The translations under genes and the position numbers were made by a program. A stretch of DNA of 64,000 nucleotides from CAVTQY01 sp963736975. GTDB lineage: Bacteria; Pseudomonadota; Alphaproteobacteria; Acetobacterales; Acetobacteraceae. The stretch is from assembly GCA_963736975.1 (NCBI GenBank), contig CAVTQY010000001.1, positions 1,364,001 to 1,428,000 on the forward strand, in the 5' to 3' direction. Below, piece after piece: positions 52,536 to 61,767 of this stretch. Under the pieces are notes generated by a model. That model was not told the DNA's origin. It made no database searches and worked only from the letters and a program-made list of their open reading frames with translations. Within the stretch, counting starts at the first letter, position 1. Each line of letters begins with the position of its first letter.

Positions 52536-53407
52536 GCGCGACCGTCCTTCCCGCACCGGTCGGCGCCTCGGAGTTCCGCCGCCATTTCCTCGCCAGCCGC
52601 AGCGGCGTGATCGGGATCGGTCTCGTCGCCTTGCTGGTCCTGGCCGCAATCTTCGCACCGATGCTGGCCCCGCACGGACCCGACGAGCAGATCCGCACGG
52701 CGATCCTGCACCGGCCGACATGGTTCAGCGGAGCATTCCCGCTGGGTACCGACGATCTCGGCCGCGACGTGCTGTCTCGTCTGCTGTATGGCGCGCGGCT
52801 GTCGCTGTCGATCGGCGCGGTCGTGGTGACGCTGTCGTTTCTCGTCGGCACGCTGCTCGGCCTGATTGCCGGCTTTGCTGGCGGCGTCATCGACGCGCTG
52901 GTGATGCGGCTGATGGACATCATGCTGGCACTGCCGACATTGCTGCTGGCAATCGCCATCGTCGCGATCCTGGGGCCCGGACTGTTCAACGCGATGCTGG
53001 CGGTCTCGCTTGTGCAACTGCCCGGCTTCGTCCGCCTCACGCGCGCCGCCGTGCAGGTCGAGCGCGGGAAGGACTACGTCGCCGCCGCCCGCATGATGGG
53101 CTCCGGTCGCGCGCGGCTGATGTTCCTGACCGTGCTGCCTAATTGCCTGGCGCCGCTGATCGTACAGGCGTCGCTGGGGTTTTCCAACGCGATCCTCGAT
53201 ACGGCGGCCCTCGGGTTTCTCGGCCTCGGTGCGCAGCCGCCGACGCCGGAATGGGGCACCATGCTCGCCGACGCGCTGCAATTCGTGCAAAGCGCATGGT
53301 GGGTGGTGACGTTCCCCGGCCTCGCCATCCTGCTCACCGTGCTCGGCTTCAACCTGACGGGCGACGGGCTGCGCGATGCGCTCGATCCGCGGCTGAAGCT
53401 GGGATGA
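52532..53407 (+). CDS. Dipeptide/oligopeptide ABC transporter permease (DppC type)
   Basis: A 291-residue permease. The N-terminal SRSGVIGIGLVALLVLAAIFAPMLAPHGPDEQ is the DppC start; FPLGTDDLGRDVLSRLLYGARLSLSIG is diagnostic, and the EAA loop is DYVAAARMMGSGRARLMFLTVLPNCLAPLIV. Forms the channel with the DppB-like protein. In the usual order the ATPases follow directly, but here a 940-bp segment with an opposite-strand gene intervenes. Confidence 0.93.
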   Translation: MSATVLPAPVGASEFRRHFLASRSGVIGIGLVALLVLAAIFAPMLAPHGPDEQIRTAILHRPTWFSGAFPLGTDDLGRDVLSRLLYGARLSLSIGAVVVTLSFLVGTLLGLIAGFAGGVIDALVMRLMDIMLALPTLLLAIAIVAILGPGLFNAMLAVSLVQLPGFVRLTRAAVQVERGKDYVAAARMMGSGRARLMFLTVLPNCLAPLIVQASLGFSNAILDTAALGFLGLGAQPPTPEWGTMLADALQFVQSAWWVVTFPGLAILLTVLGFNLTGDGLRDALDPRLKLG

Positions 53408-53497
53408 GCTGTTATGCCAGCAGCCTTGTCAAATTTCCGCTTCGGGTGAGGAGCAGATTCTTCTACTGCCGGCACTTGGCGTGGGCATTTCGAAAAC

Positions 53498-54080
53498 TAT
53501 GCAGAGGCATCTTTCCATGCGGCACGGCCTTCGGTCAGCCCGGGTATACGATGACGAGTCCGGCAATAGGGTCCGCCCACCACCAGCCAAGCAAGGCATT
53601 GAAGCTGACGCCAATCAGCACCGCACCGGCCAGCGCGGCATCAATCAGCGTGACGCGGGCCTCCATCGCGAGCACCGCATTGCCAAGCTGGCGGCCTGTG
53701 ACATTCTTGCCCCAGGCCAACAGCAGCATGACGGCGCACGTCACCACGAGCCAAACAATCCCGAGCGGCGAAGGTGCCGGGTGAGCACTGACGAGCAGCG
53801 TCCAGACCGATTGCGCACAAACGTAAATCGCCATTGCGATGAACGCAGCGCCAATGAGTTTGAGCGCCAAACCCTCCCTTCCTCGTTCGCGGTCCTTGAG
53901 CTGCCAGACCACGACAACCGACGCAAAAATCTCGATCGCGCTGTCAAGGCCGAAGCCGGCGAGCGCCGCCGAGCCCGTCCGCACCGCAGCAATCAGGATG
54001 ATGATTGTGCCGACGACATTCCATCCAAGGGTTGCGTATTCGAGCCACAGACCGCGCTGCAGGAGTGAAGGAGACTTCAT
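53498..54080 (-). pseudogene. Cation-efflux (CDF-like) membrane protein, shifted at the C-terminus
   Basis: From ATG 54080 about 180 residues with five or six hydrophobic helices: TLGWNVVGTIIILIAAVRTGSAALAGFGLDSAIEIFASVVVVWQL, where the intramembrane Asp/Glu resemble CDF metal sites. LGWWWADPIAGLVIVYPG ends at a TGA at 53535. One frame over, LTEGRAAWKDASA follows to a stop at 53498-53500, which is the expected continuation (VIVY-GLTEGRAAW), so a one-base deletion near 53540 probably trims the end. The gene is antisense to and inside the peptide transporter operon, with lower GC and about 270 bp of gene-free sequence (54081-54347) after it. It looks like an insertion. Confidence 0.7.
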
Positions 54081-54347
54081 TGTGACTGTTCCGCGCGCGC
54101 AGGACCGGAGGCTGGAATGCCGCTCAACAGCGAGAAGAAGGTCCACACCCTCGCTGTACAGTGCGCCGTCGAACAGCATCAATGCTCCTTGCTTGACGGG
54201 TGGGGAGCGGTCAAGCCGTTGGCCGCACATCGGGTCGAGCGCGGCGAGAAGCTTGAGGGTGCCCGGCCTGCAAAGCCACAATCGGAACGCCGTTCCCCAG
54301 CAAGTCGATCCAATACGGTCCGTCGCAACAACCCGCAAGTTATACCG

Positions 54348-55301
54348 ATGAGCCTGCTGGAGATTCGGAATCTGCGCGTGACGTTTCCCACCGCACGCGG
54401 ACCGCTGCACGCCGTGGAGGGGCTCGATCTCGACATTGCAGCGGGCGAGGTGCTCGGCATCGTGGGCGAGTCCGGTTCCGGCAAATCCGTGGCGATGCTT
54501 GCGGTGATGGGCCTGATTCGCCGGCCCGGCCGCGTTACTGCGGATGTGCTGCGTTTCGACGGCACCGACCTGCTGAGGGTCACGCCGCGCCAGCGCCGGC
54601 AGCTGGTCGGGAAGGACATGGCGATGATCTTTCAGGAGCCGATGACGTCGCTCAACCCGTGCTTCACCGTGGGTTGGCAGATCGGCGAGTCGCTCCGCAC
54701 CCATCTCGGCCTGTCGCGCGTAGCGTCCCGGGAGCGCGCGATCGAGTTGCTGCGCCAGGTCGGGATTCCGGCGCCGGAACAACGGCTGTCGGCGTTTCCG
54801 CATTTGTTGTCGGGGGGCATGAACCAGCGCGTGATGATCGCCATGGCGATCGCTTGCAACCCGCGGCTGTTGATTGCCGACGAGCCGACAACGGCGCTGG
54901 ACGTCACCATCCAGAAACAGATCCTCGAATTGTTGGCGGAGCTGCAACGCGAACGCCGCATGGCGCTGATCCTGATCACCCATGATATGGCGCTGGTCGC
55001 GGACACCGCGCAACGCGTGCAGGTGATGTATGCCGGCCAGGTGATGGAGGACCGGCCGGCCAGCGCGCTGCTGGCCGCGCCGGCGCATCCCTATACGGCG
55101 GCGCTGCTGGAAGCCTTGCCGGAGCGCGCCGACCGACGCCGCCGGCTCGCCACTATTCAGGGCGTGGTGCCCGGGATCGATGATCGGCCCGCCGGCTGCC
55201 TGTTTTCACCCCGCTGCCGTTTCGTCTTCGATCGTTGCGCCCAGCGCCCCGCATTGCACTCGATGCATGGTGGCGCTGTGCGCTGCCATGCGCCGTTGTG
55301 A
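54348..55301 (+). CDS. Dipeptide/oligopeptide ABC transporter ATP-binding protein (DppD type)
   Basis: A 317-residue ATPase. Walker A GIVGESGSGKSVAMLAVMG (about residues 38-50), Q-loop MIFQEPMTSLNPCF, signature LLSGGMNQRVMIAMAIACNP, Walker B LLIADEPTTALDVT and H-loop LITHDMALVAD. The C-terminal oligopeptide-transporter domain has RPAGCLFSPRCRFVFDRC, a Cys motif typical of DppD/OppD. Start at ATG 54348. It overlaps the next gene through GTGA. Confidence 0.93.
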   Translation: MSLLEIRNLRVTFPTARGPLHAVEGLDLDIAAGEVLGIVGESGSGKSVAMLAVMGLIRRPGRVTADVLRFDGTDLLRVTPRQRRQLVGKDMAMIFQEPMTSLNPCFTVGWQIGESLRTHLGLSRVASRERAIELLRQVGIPAPEQRLSAFPHLLSGGMNQRVMIAMAIACNPRLLIADEPTTALDVTIQKQILELLAELQRERRMALILITHDMALVADTAQRVQVMYAGQVMEDRPASALLAAPAHPYTAALLEALPERADRRRRLATIQGVVPGIDDRPAGCLFSPRCRFVFDRCAQRPALHSMHGGAVRCHAPL

Positions 55302-56242
55302 CCATCCTCGCTGCACGCGACCTCTGCCGCATCTACACGGTCCGCCAGGGCGCGTTGCGTCGGAGCGTGCCGCTCTACGCGGTCACCGACGTTTCCTTCG
55401 CGCTGCAGGCGGGACGCACGCTCGCGGTGGTGGGTGAAAGCGGCTGCGGCAAATCGACGCTGGCGCGCATGGTCGCGCTGCTGGAACAGCCGAGCGGCGG
55501 CACCATCATGCTCGACGGTGTGCCTGCCGATCCAGCGGATCCCCTGATGCGCCGGGCGGTGCAGATGGTGTTTCAGGATCCATACGGATCGCTGAACCCG
55601 CGCCGTACCGTGGCTGGCATCCTGGAGGAGCCGCTCGCCATCGCCGGCGAATCCGCTGCGGCGCGGCGTGCGGCGGCGCTGGAAATGATGGCGCGCGTCG
55701 GGCTGCGAGCCGACCAGGCGGGGCGCTATCCGCACATGTTCTCCGGCGGCCAGCGCCAACGCATCGCGATCGCGCGGGCGCTGATGCTGCGGCCACGCAT
55801 CGTGGTGGCGGATGAGCCGGTCTCGGCGTTGGATGTATCGATCCGCGCGCAGGTGCTGAACCTGCTGCTCGATCTGCAGGAACAGCTCGGGGTCGCCTAT
55901 CTTTTCATTTCGCACGATCTGTCGGTGGTGCGCCATATCGCCGACGAGGTGCTGGTGATGTATCTCGGCCGAGTGGTGGAGCATGCAGGGCGCGAGACGC
56001 TGTTCGCCGGACCGAGGCACCCCTATACGCGTGCCTTGCTGGCCGCCACGCCGGGGCTGAAAGCCGCACCGGTGCGCGAGGCGGTGCGCGGCGAACCGCC
56101 ATCGCCGCTGGCTCCTCCGTCCGGCTGTGCGTATCACACTCGGTGTGTTCATGCGACCTCGGTGTGCCGGGCAGAGCGTCCGCAATTGCGCGTGGTGGAC
56201 GGTTCGGACGTGGCATGCCACCACGCCGAGGACCTGTCATAG
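55298..56242 (+). CDS. Dipeptide/oligopeptide ABC transporter ATP-binding protein (DppF type)
   Basis: A 314-residue second ATPase. Starts at GTG 55298, overlapping the DppD-like stop. Walker A VVGESGCGKSTLARMVALLE, Q-loop MVFQDPYGSLNPRRTV, signature FSGGQRQRIAIARALML, Walker B IVVADEPVSALDVS, H-loop ISHDLSVVRH. The C-terminal CAYHTRCVHATSVC motif matches the oligopeptide-ABC C-terminal domain. Energises the importer together with the DppD-like protein. Confidence 0.93.
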   Translation: MTILAARDLCRIYTVRQGALRRSVPLYAVTDVSFALQAGRTLAVVGESGCGKSTLARMVALLEQPSGGTIMLDGVPADPADPLMRRAVQMVFQDPYGSLNPRRTVAGILEEPLAIAGESAAARRAAALEMMARVGLRADQAGRYPHMFSGGQRQRIAIARALMLRPRIVVADEPVSALDVSIRAQVLNLLLDLQEQLGVAYLFISHDLSVVRHIADEVLVMYLGRVVEHAGRETLFAGPRHPYTRALLAATPGLKAAPVREAVRGEPPSPLAPPSGCAYHTRCVHATSVCRAERPQLRVVDGSDVACHHAEDLS

Positions 56243-56301
56243 CCTTGCACCGGGGTCGCCGGCCCGTCACTATCGGCGCATCCTGACAGGAGACGAACGC
56301 G

Positions 56302-56625
56302 ATGGCCTTCTATGAACTCCGCCAGTACAAAGTGTTTCCCGGCAAGCTGGATGGCTGGGTCAAAATCATGGAAGAGAAGATTATCCCCTTTCAGATAGCG
56401 AAAGGAATGGTGATCTGCGGCAGCTTCCGCGGCGAAACCGATGAGTCGGTTTATATCTGGCTGCGCCGGTTCGAAAGCGAGGCCGAACGCGAGGCGCTTT
56501 ATAAGGCGGTGTATGAAAGCGACTACTGGAAGACGGAGATCGCGCCGGTGGTCCCCGAGTATCTCGACCGGCCCGGCAGCGTCATCACAAGAATCGTCCC
56601 CACGCCGAAATCCACTGTGCAGTAG
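56302..56625 (+). CDS. NIPSNAP family protein
   Basis: A 107-residue ferredoxin-like-fold protein of the NIPSNAP group: MAFYELRQYKVFPGKLDGWVKIMEEKIIPF, then GSFRGETDESVYIWLRRFESEAEREALYKAVYES. Such proteins are common beside catabolic genes, and their biochemical role is mostly unknown. ACAGGAGACG precedes the ATG. It is 3 bp before the second binding-protein gene and evidently co-transcribed with the importer. Confidence 0.85.
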   Translation: MAFYELRQYKVFPGKLDGWVKIMEEKIIPFQIAKGMVICGSFRGETDESVYIWLRRFESEAEREALYKAVYESDYWKTEIAPVVPEYLDRPGSVITRIVPTPKSTVQ

Positions 56626-56628
56626 GCA

Positions 56629-58212
56629 GTGCCGCTCCGTCGTTCGAGCGCCGTTCCGTTCCTGCTCGGCTTGCTTTGTGCCGGTCCCGTTGCTGCGGCG
56701 ACCGGCACGCTGGTTGTCTGCACCGAGGCCAGCCCCGACTTCCTGAACGCCCAGCTCAGCACTACCAGCTTCGACGTCAGTGAGCAGGTCGCCGACCGGC
56801 TGGTGGAGATGCAGCCTGGCGGTTCCGACCTTATCCCCGCGCTGGCAGAGTCATGGTCGGTATCGCCGGACGGTCTTGCCTACACATTCAAGCTGCGCCG
56901 GGGCGTGAAGTTCCAGTCCAACGCACGCTTCACCCCGACGCGGGAGATGAATACCGACGATGTGGTGTTCAGCTTCCGGCGCATGTTCGACCGCTCCGAT
57001 CCGTTCTACCAAAGCGCCAACGGCAATTTCCCGGAATTCCTCGACCTGCTCCAACCCAGCTTGCAGTCTGTTGAGCGCATCGACGACCACACGGTGGTGT
57101 TTCGGTCGAAATCACCCCTGGCGCCGCTGCTGCCCACGCTCTCGATCCAGCCGTTCTCCATCCTGTCGGCCGAATACGCGGCACGTCTGCAGAAACTCGG
57201 GCATCCCGGCGATCTCGATATCGAGCTGATCGGCACCGGGCCGTTCAGCCTGGTGCAATACCAGAAGGATCTGCTGGTGCGGTTCCGCGCATTTCCCGGC
57301 TACTGGGGGCCACCGGACCGCGCCGCGAAAGTGGAGCAGCTCGTGTTCGCCATCACCCCGGACGCATCGGTGCGCGACGCCAAGCTGCGCGCCAACGAGT
57401 GCCAGGTTGCGCGTTATCCCAATCCCGCGGATCTGCCGGAACTGCGCGCCAATCCGCAGATCAGGGTGGAGGAAGTCGGGATCGCTGTCACCAATTACGT
57501 CTATTTCAACCTTACCCGAAAGCCGTTCGACGACCTGCGCGTCCGCCAGGCGTTGGCCATGGCGATCGACTACGATGCACTGGCGTCCATCGCTTTCCAG
57601 GGCGGCGTTCCCGCGGGCTCCTTGGTGCCGCCGGCGCTTTGGGGTCACAATCCGACGTTGCAACCGTATCGGCACGACCCGGAGCAGGCGAAGAAGCTGC
57701 TGGCCGAGGCGGGTTATCCGAACGGCTTCGCGACCGATTTGTGGGCGATCCCGGTGGTGCGACCCTATATGCCGAACGGCCGCCGTGCTGCGGCAATGAT
57801 CCAGTCCGACTGGGCCAAGATCGGTGTGCGTGCCCGGATCGTGACATATGAATGGGGTGAATACCTCAAGCGTATCCGCGACGGAGGCGCACCAATCGGC
57901 ATGCTCGGCGATCTCTGGGATTATCCGGACCCGAGCGAGGTGATGCTGGAATTCGTCTGCCACTCCCCTGACAATGCGCCGCGTTTCTGCAGCCGGGCTT
58001 ATGACGACGCGGTGCATCAGGCGAACCTGATCACCGATCAGGCGCGGCGCGCGCGGCTTTATCAGCAGGCGCAGCAGGCGCTCTATGCCGCGATACCGCT
58101 GGTGCGGCTGGCGGATGTGAAGGCGTTTGTCCCGGTGCGGCGTGGGGTTGAGGGGTTTCGTCCACAGGCGCTCGGCAGCCAGCCTTATGGGGGCGTTGCG
58201 CTGGCGCAGTAG
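56629..58212 (+). CDS. ABC transporter substrate-binding protein, family 5, copy 2
   Basis: A 527-residue paralogue of the protein at 49921-51513: TLVVCTEASPDFLNAQLSTTSFDVSEQVADRLVEM, AESWSVSPDGLAYTFKLRRGVKFQ, VQYQKDLLVRFRAFPGYWG and the NGRRAAAMIQSDWAKIGVRA block all correspond. Starts at GTG 56629 with a short signal peptide (VPFLLGLLCAGPVAAAT). The pair probably arose by duplication around the transporter genes and may give the importer two related specificities. Confidence 0.9.
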   Translation: MPLRRSSAVPFLLGLLCAGPVAAATGTLVVCTEASPDFLNAQLSTTSFDVSEQVADRLVEMQPGGSDLIPALAESWSVSPDGLAYTFKLRRGVKFQSNARFTPTREMNTDDVVFSFRRMFDRSDPFYQSANGNFPEFLDLLQPSLQSVERIDDHTVVFRSKSPLAPLLPTLSIQPFSILSAEYAARLQKLGHPGDLDIELIGTGPFSLVQYQKDLLVRFRAFPGYWGPPDRAAKVEQLVFAITPDASVRDAKLRANECQVARYPNPADLPELRANPQIRVEEVGIAVTNYVYFNLTRKPFDDLRVRQALAMAIDYDALASIAFQGGVPAGSLVPPALWGHNPTLQPYRHDPEQAKKLLAEAGYPNGFATDLWAIPVVRPYMPNGRRAAAMIQSDWAKIGVRARIVTYEWGEYLKRIRDGGAPIGMLGDLWDYPDPSEVMLEFVCHSPDNAPRFCSRAYDDAVHQANLITDQARRARLYQQAQQALYAAIPLVRLADVKAFVPVRRGVEGFRPQALGSQPYGGVALAQ

Positions 58213-58250
58213 TTCTTTATGCTGCGCGACACAAACAGGGGAGAGGCACA

Positions 58251-59843
58251 ATGCTGACACGTCGAGCGCTGATGGCCACGGGAGCGGCGGTTGCTGTTCC
58301 TATTGCGGGGGGACGGGCAAGGGCCAACACACCAGCCGATATGATCGTCATGGCAATGTTGATCGACGACGCTGTCTCCTTCGATCCGGGGCAGGCTTAT
58401 GAATTCTCCGATATCGAGATCAACGCAAACGTCTATCAGAAGCTGGTTTCTCCGGAGTTGGGCAATCTCAGCAAGATCGGCCCCGACCTTGCGGAACACT
58501 GGGACGTTTCACCCGACGGAAAGTCCTTTACTTTCCACCTGACACAGAACGCGCTCTTCGCGTCCGGCAAGCCGGTCACCGCGGCGGATGCGGAATTCTC
58601 TTTGCGCCGTGCCGTGATTCTCAACCTGACGCCGGGTTTCATCCTGACCCAGTTCGGCTTCACCAAGGACAATGTGGCGCAACAGATCCGTGCCACCGAT
58701 TCGCACACTTTGAAAATTGACCTGCCGAAGCCGGCCGCGACAAGCCTCGTGTTGAACTGCCTGGGCGCGGACGTGGGCAGCGTCATCGACAAGGAAACCG
58801 CGCTGGCGCATCAGGAAAAGGACGACTTTGGCAACAAGTGGCTGACCAGCCATTCCGCCGGCAGCGGCCCCTACCAGTTGACGACCTGGCAGGCAGATGA
58901 CCACGTGATCCTGGACGCCAATCCTCACGCAGCCGTCGCGCCCGCGACCAAGCGCTTCTTCATCCGCCAGATCAAGGAGCCGTCGGAGCAGTTGCTCGCG
59001 CTCCAGCGCGGCGACGTTGATATCGCGCGCAATCTGACCAGCGATTTGTTGAAGCAGGCGGCTACCAATCCAAATCTGTATAACATCACCTCGCCCACGA
59101 CGAATCAGATGTATATCGCCGGGAACCAAGGCTATCCACCATTTGCGAAGACAGAGGTGCTACAGGCGCTCAAATGGGCGATCGATTATGACGGGATTCA
59201 GAAGAACATCACGCCCAATACGTATATTGTGAACCAGGCGTTCGAGCCCAGCATGATTCTGGGCGCCGTGAACACCAATCCGTTCAAGAAAGACCCAGAC
59301 AAAGCGAAGGAGCTGCTGGCGAAGGCCGGATACCCGCAGGGCTTCAGCGCGACGCTCGATCACTTCTCGGAACATCCGTATGCCGACATCGCCACGGCGC
59401 TGCAGTCGGATCTGGGGGCGATCGGCATCAAGGTGTCGCTGTTGCCCGGGACACGCAAACAGGTGCTGACCAAGATGCGCGCGCGGCAGCATCAGTTGAT
59501 CATGAACGAATGGTTCCCGGACTACTTCGATCCGAACTCCAATGCCCAGGCCTTCAACTCCGATCCGGACAACTCGGACAAGAGCCCGATGAAGATCATC
59601 GCCTGGCGCAATCACTTCCATGATCCGGAAGTGACCGCGGAGGTCGAGCAGGCGGCGGCGGAACTGGATACCGAGAAACGCGTCGAGCTGTATCACAAGA
59701 TGCAGCAGCAAGCCTGGGAGGTGTCGCCGATCGTGTTCATGCTGCAGCAGAACGCGGTCGCGGTGGCGCGGAAGAACCTGACCGGGTTCATCATGGGCCC
59801 GCAGTCGGACTTCATCCGATACAACAAGGCCAAAAAAACGTAA
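58251..59843 (+). CDS. ABC transporter substrate-binding protein, family 5, divergent third copy
   Basis: A 530-residue family 5 binding protein with a twin-arginine-like signal (LTRRALMATGAAVAVPIAGGRARA), unlike the Sec signals of the other two. The core has PDLAEHWDVSPDGKSFTFHLTQNALF and GSGPYQLTTWQADDHVILDANP, and the C-terminal half lacks the conserved blocks shared by the other two. It could serve the same permease with another ligand or be an orphan. GGGGAGAGG precedes the ATG. Convergent with the molybdenum hydroxylase operon, 2 bp away. Confidence 0.88.
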   Translation: MLTRRALMATGAAVAVPIAGGRARANTPADMIVMAMLIDDAVSFDPGQAYEFSDIEINANVYQKLVSPELGNLSKIGPDLAEHWDVSPDGKSFTFHLTQNALFASGKPVTAADAEFSLRRAVILNLTPGFILTQFGFTKDNVAQQIRATDSHTLKIDLPKPAATSLVLNCLGADVGSVIDKETALAHQEKDDFGNKWLTSHSAGSGPYQLTTWQADDHVILDANPHAAVAPATKRFFIRQIKEPSEQLLALQRGDVDIARNLTSDLLKQAATNPNLYNITSPTTNQMYIAGNQGYPPFAKTEVLQALKWAIDYDGIQKNITPNTYIVNQAFEPSMILGAVNTNPFKKDPDKAKELLAKAGYPQGFSATLDHFSEHPYADIATALQSDLGAIGIKVSLLPGTRKQVLTKMRARQHQLIMNEWFPDYFDPNSNAQAFNSDPDNSDKSPMKIIAWRNHFHDPEVTAEVEQAAAELDTEKRVELYHKMQQQAWEVSPIVFMLQQNAVAVARKNLTGFIMGPQSDFIRYNKAKKT

Positions 59844-59845
59844 GC

Positions 59846-60952
59846 CTATCGCCCGAACAGGCGCGCCCGCAGCAGGTTCCACAGCAAGCCCAGCAACCCC
59901 AGCGGTTTCGGCGAAGCCGCTGGGGCGCTGCCGGCCAGCATCGTGTCCAGATTGCGGGCGAACTCCGCCGCCAGCCGCCGCACAACGTCCTGCACGAGCC
60001 CGCCACGGCTGAACTGAGCCAGCACGCCCGTCAGCCGCCATGACAGTTCCAGTACCAGCTCAGTGCCATCAGCCGCAGGGAGCACTTGCCAGTTTACCTC
60101 GCCATCCGCGACTGAGCCCGAGAGGCTGTCCCTCCCTCGCCCGGTGATGCGTCCCTTGCGCCGCGCATCGTCCAGCGACAGGGTTCCGGTGCCACGGAAG
60201 TTTGCCTTGATCGGACCGAGCGCGATCTGTATCTCGCCGGTGATCTCGTCTCCTTCGATACGTTCTGGCACAGCCCCCGGCAGGCATGCCGCAACGCGCG
60301 GAACATCGCACAGCACCGCCCAAACGGCGTGCGGCGGCCCGGCCAGCTTAAGCCGCTCCTCAACGACAGGCCCGCCGCCCAGGATAGCCGGCGTCGGCGC
60401 GGCCGCGCTTTCCACCACAGACGGTGCCGCCGCTCGTGCAGAAACCGGTACCCGGGCCGCCGCTATTTGCGGCGTACGGCCCACCGCCACGGCCGAAACC
60501 GCCGCGACGATGCCGACATAACCGGTGCAGCGGCACAGATTGCCGGACAGTTCCTCTCGTATCCTCCGCTCGGGAACTTCACCAAGCCGCAGGACGATGT
60601 CGCGGGCCGTGATCAACATGCCGGAGGTACAGAATCCGCATTGCAAGGCATGATACGCGGCAAATGCCTCGCGTAGCGCCGCCATCGTTGCATCGTCCCC
60701 GAACCCCTCGATGGTGGTAATCTCCGAGCCATCGCAGTCCACCGCGTAGGCGATGCAGGACCGCTGCGGCTTGCCGTCCAGCAGCACGGTGCAGGCGCCG
60801 CAAACCCCCTGCTCACAGCCGAGATGCGTGCCGGTCAGGTTCAACTGCTCGCGCAACAGGTCAGCCAGATGCATCCGCGGTTCAACCGCCACTGCCAGCG
60901 CGCGGCCGTTCACAGTCAGCGAAACAGTTGCGAGCTGAGCCGCGCCGCTCAT
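59846..60952 (-). CDS. Fused [2Fe-2S] subunit (CoxS-like) and CoxG-like SRPBCC domain
   Basis: 368 residues. Residues 1-155 are the small subunit of a molybdenum hydroxylase: plant-type 2Fe-2S Cys46, 51, 54 and 66 (THLGCEQGVCGACTVLL...RSC) and the second cluster Cys105, 108, 140 and 142 (QCGFC...NLCRC). After an Ala/Pro-rich linker, residues about 200-340 form a CoxG-like SRPBCC domain (LAGPPHAVWAVLCDVPRVAACLPGA...ANFRGTGTLSL). CoxG is normally separate and helps anchor CO dehydrogenase to the membrane, so the fusion may tether this enzyme. The start overlaps the FAD subunit stop (ATGA). Last gene of the operon. Confidence 0.92.
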   Translation of the reverse strand: MSGAAQLATVSLTVNGRALAVAVEPRMHLADLLREQLNLTGTHLGCEQGVCGACTVLLDGKPQRSCIAYAVDCDGSEITTIEGFGDDATMAALREAFAAYHALQCGFCTSGMLITARDIVLRLGEVPERRIREELSGNLCRCTGYVGIVAAVSAVAVGRTPQIAAARVPVSARAAAPSVVESAAAPTPAILGGGPVVEERLKLAGPPHAVWAVLCDVPRVAACLPGAVPERIEGDEITGEIQIALGPIKANFRGTGTLSLDDARRKGRITGRGRDSLSGSVADGEVNWQVLPAADGTELVLELSWRLTGVLAQFSRGGLVQDVVRRLAAEFARNLDTMLAGSAPAASPKPLGLLGLLWNLLRARLFGR

Positions 60953-61767
60953 CCGAGTTGCATGATGGCCCGGCGCACCGCTACGGCACGCAAGCTTCGC
61001 TCGCCGGCCCCTAGGTGCGCCAGGGCGACACCGATTTCATCCGCGACGGCCTGCATGGCCACCTCCGACCCTTCGTCGCGCAACTTCGCGGCAACCCCCG
61101 GCAGCAGCACCGGCGCACCATCCACCGCACCCGCCAACACCCGGGCCAGACCGCGGCCCGGATCGAGCACCGCCATGCCGATCGCCTTGGCGAACTCACC
61201 GGTCTTGCGGCACAGCTTGTAGTATCCAAAGCGCGCCTGCGCAGAAAGCCGCGGCACTTCGACCGCCGTCATTACTTCGTCCTCCGCCAGCGCGGTGGCG
61301 AACGCGCCGCGCATGAACGCATCGGCAGCAATCCGCCGTTGCCCACTACCGCCGTACGCCACGATCACAGCACCCAGCCCGGCCATCAGGGAAATCCAAT
61401 CCCCGGCCGGATCGGCATGCGCCAGGCTGCCACCCAACGTGCCGCGATTGCGCACCGCACGATAAGCGATACCCCCGGCGACACGGCGCAGCAGCCCCGC
61501 CGGGTCTTCCACCACGCCATCCTCAATTTCCGCATGAGTGAAACCGGCGCCGATCGAAACCACCGAGTCATCGGCCGCAAGCTCGCGCATGCCGTCGGCG
61601 CGCTTCACATCCACCAGCCGTTGCGGTCGCACCAGGCGCAAATTCAACATCGGCCCCAGCGACTGCCCACCAGCCAGAATGCGCGATCCGCCGCGGCCCT
61701 CGGCCAGCAGCGTAGCCGCCTCCTCTACGCTGCGTGCACGCACATACTGAAACGCCGCCGCCTTCAT
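60949..61767 (-). CDS. Molybdenum hydroxylase FAD-binding subunit (CoxM-like)
   Basis: A 272-residue FAD subunit. FAD motifs are SRILAGGQSLGPMLNLRLVRPQRLVDV (residues about 28-54) and NRGTLGGSLAHADPAGDW (about 108-125). The C-terminal CO_deh_flav_C domain ends the protein. It passes electrons from the Fe-S subunit to an acceptor. Overlaps both neighbours by 4 nt, so all three subunits are coupled. Confidence 0.93.
   Translation of the reverse strand: MKAAAFQYVRARSVEEAATLLAEGRGGSRILAGGQSLGPMLNLRLVRPQRLVDVKRADGMRELAADDSVVSIGAGFTHAEIEDGVVEDPAGLLRRVAGGIAYRAVRNRGTLGGSLAHADPAGDWISLMAGLGAVIVAYGGSGQRRIAADAFMRGAFATALAEDEVMTAVEVPRLSAQARFGYYKLCRKTGEFAKAIGMAVLDPGRGLARVLAGAVDGAPVLLPGVAAKLRDEGSEVAMQAVADEIGVALAHLGAGERSLRAVAVRRAIMQLG

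Noticed and set aside
53535..55088. Long minus-strand frame extending the cation-efflux gene upstream
   Set aside because: The upstream 330 codons are antisense to the DppD-like ATPase and intergenic sequence; a proper start with protein-like sequence exists at 54080.
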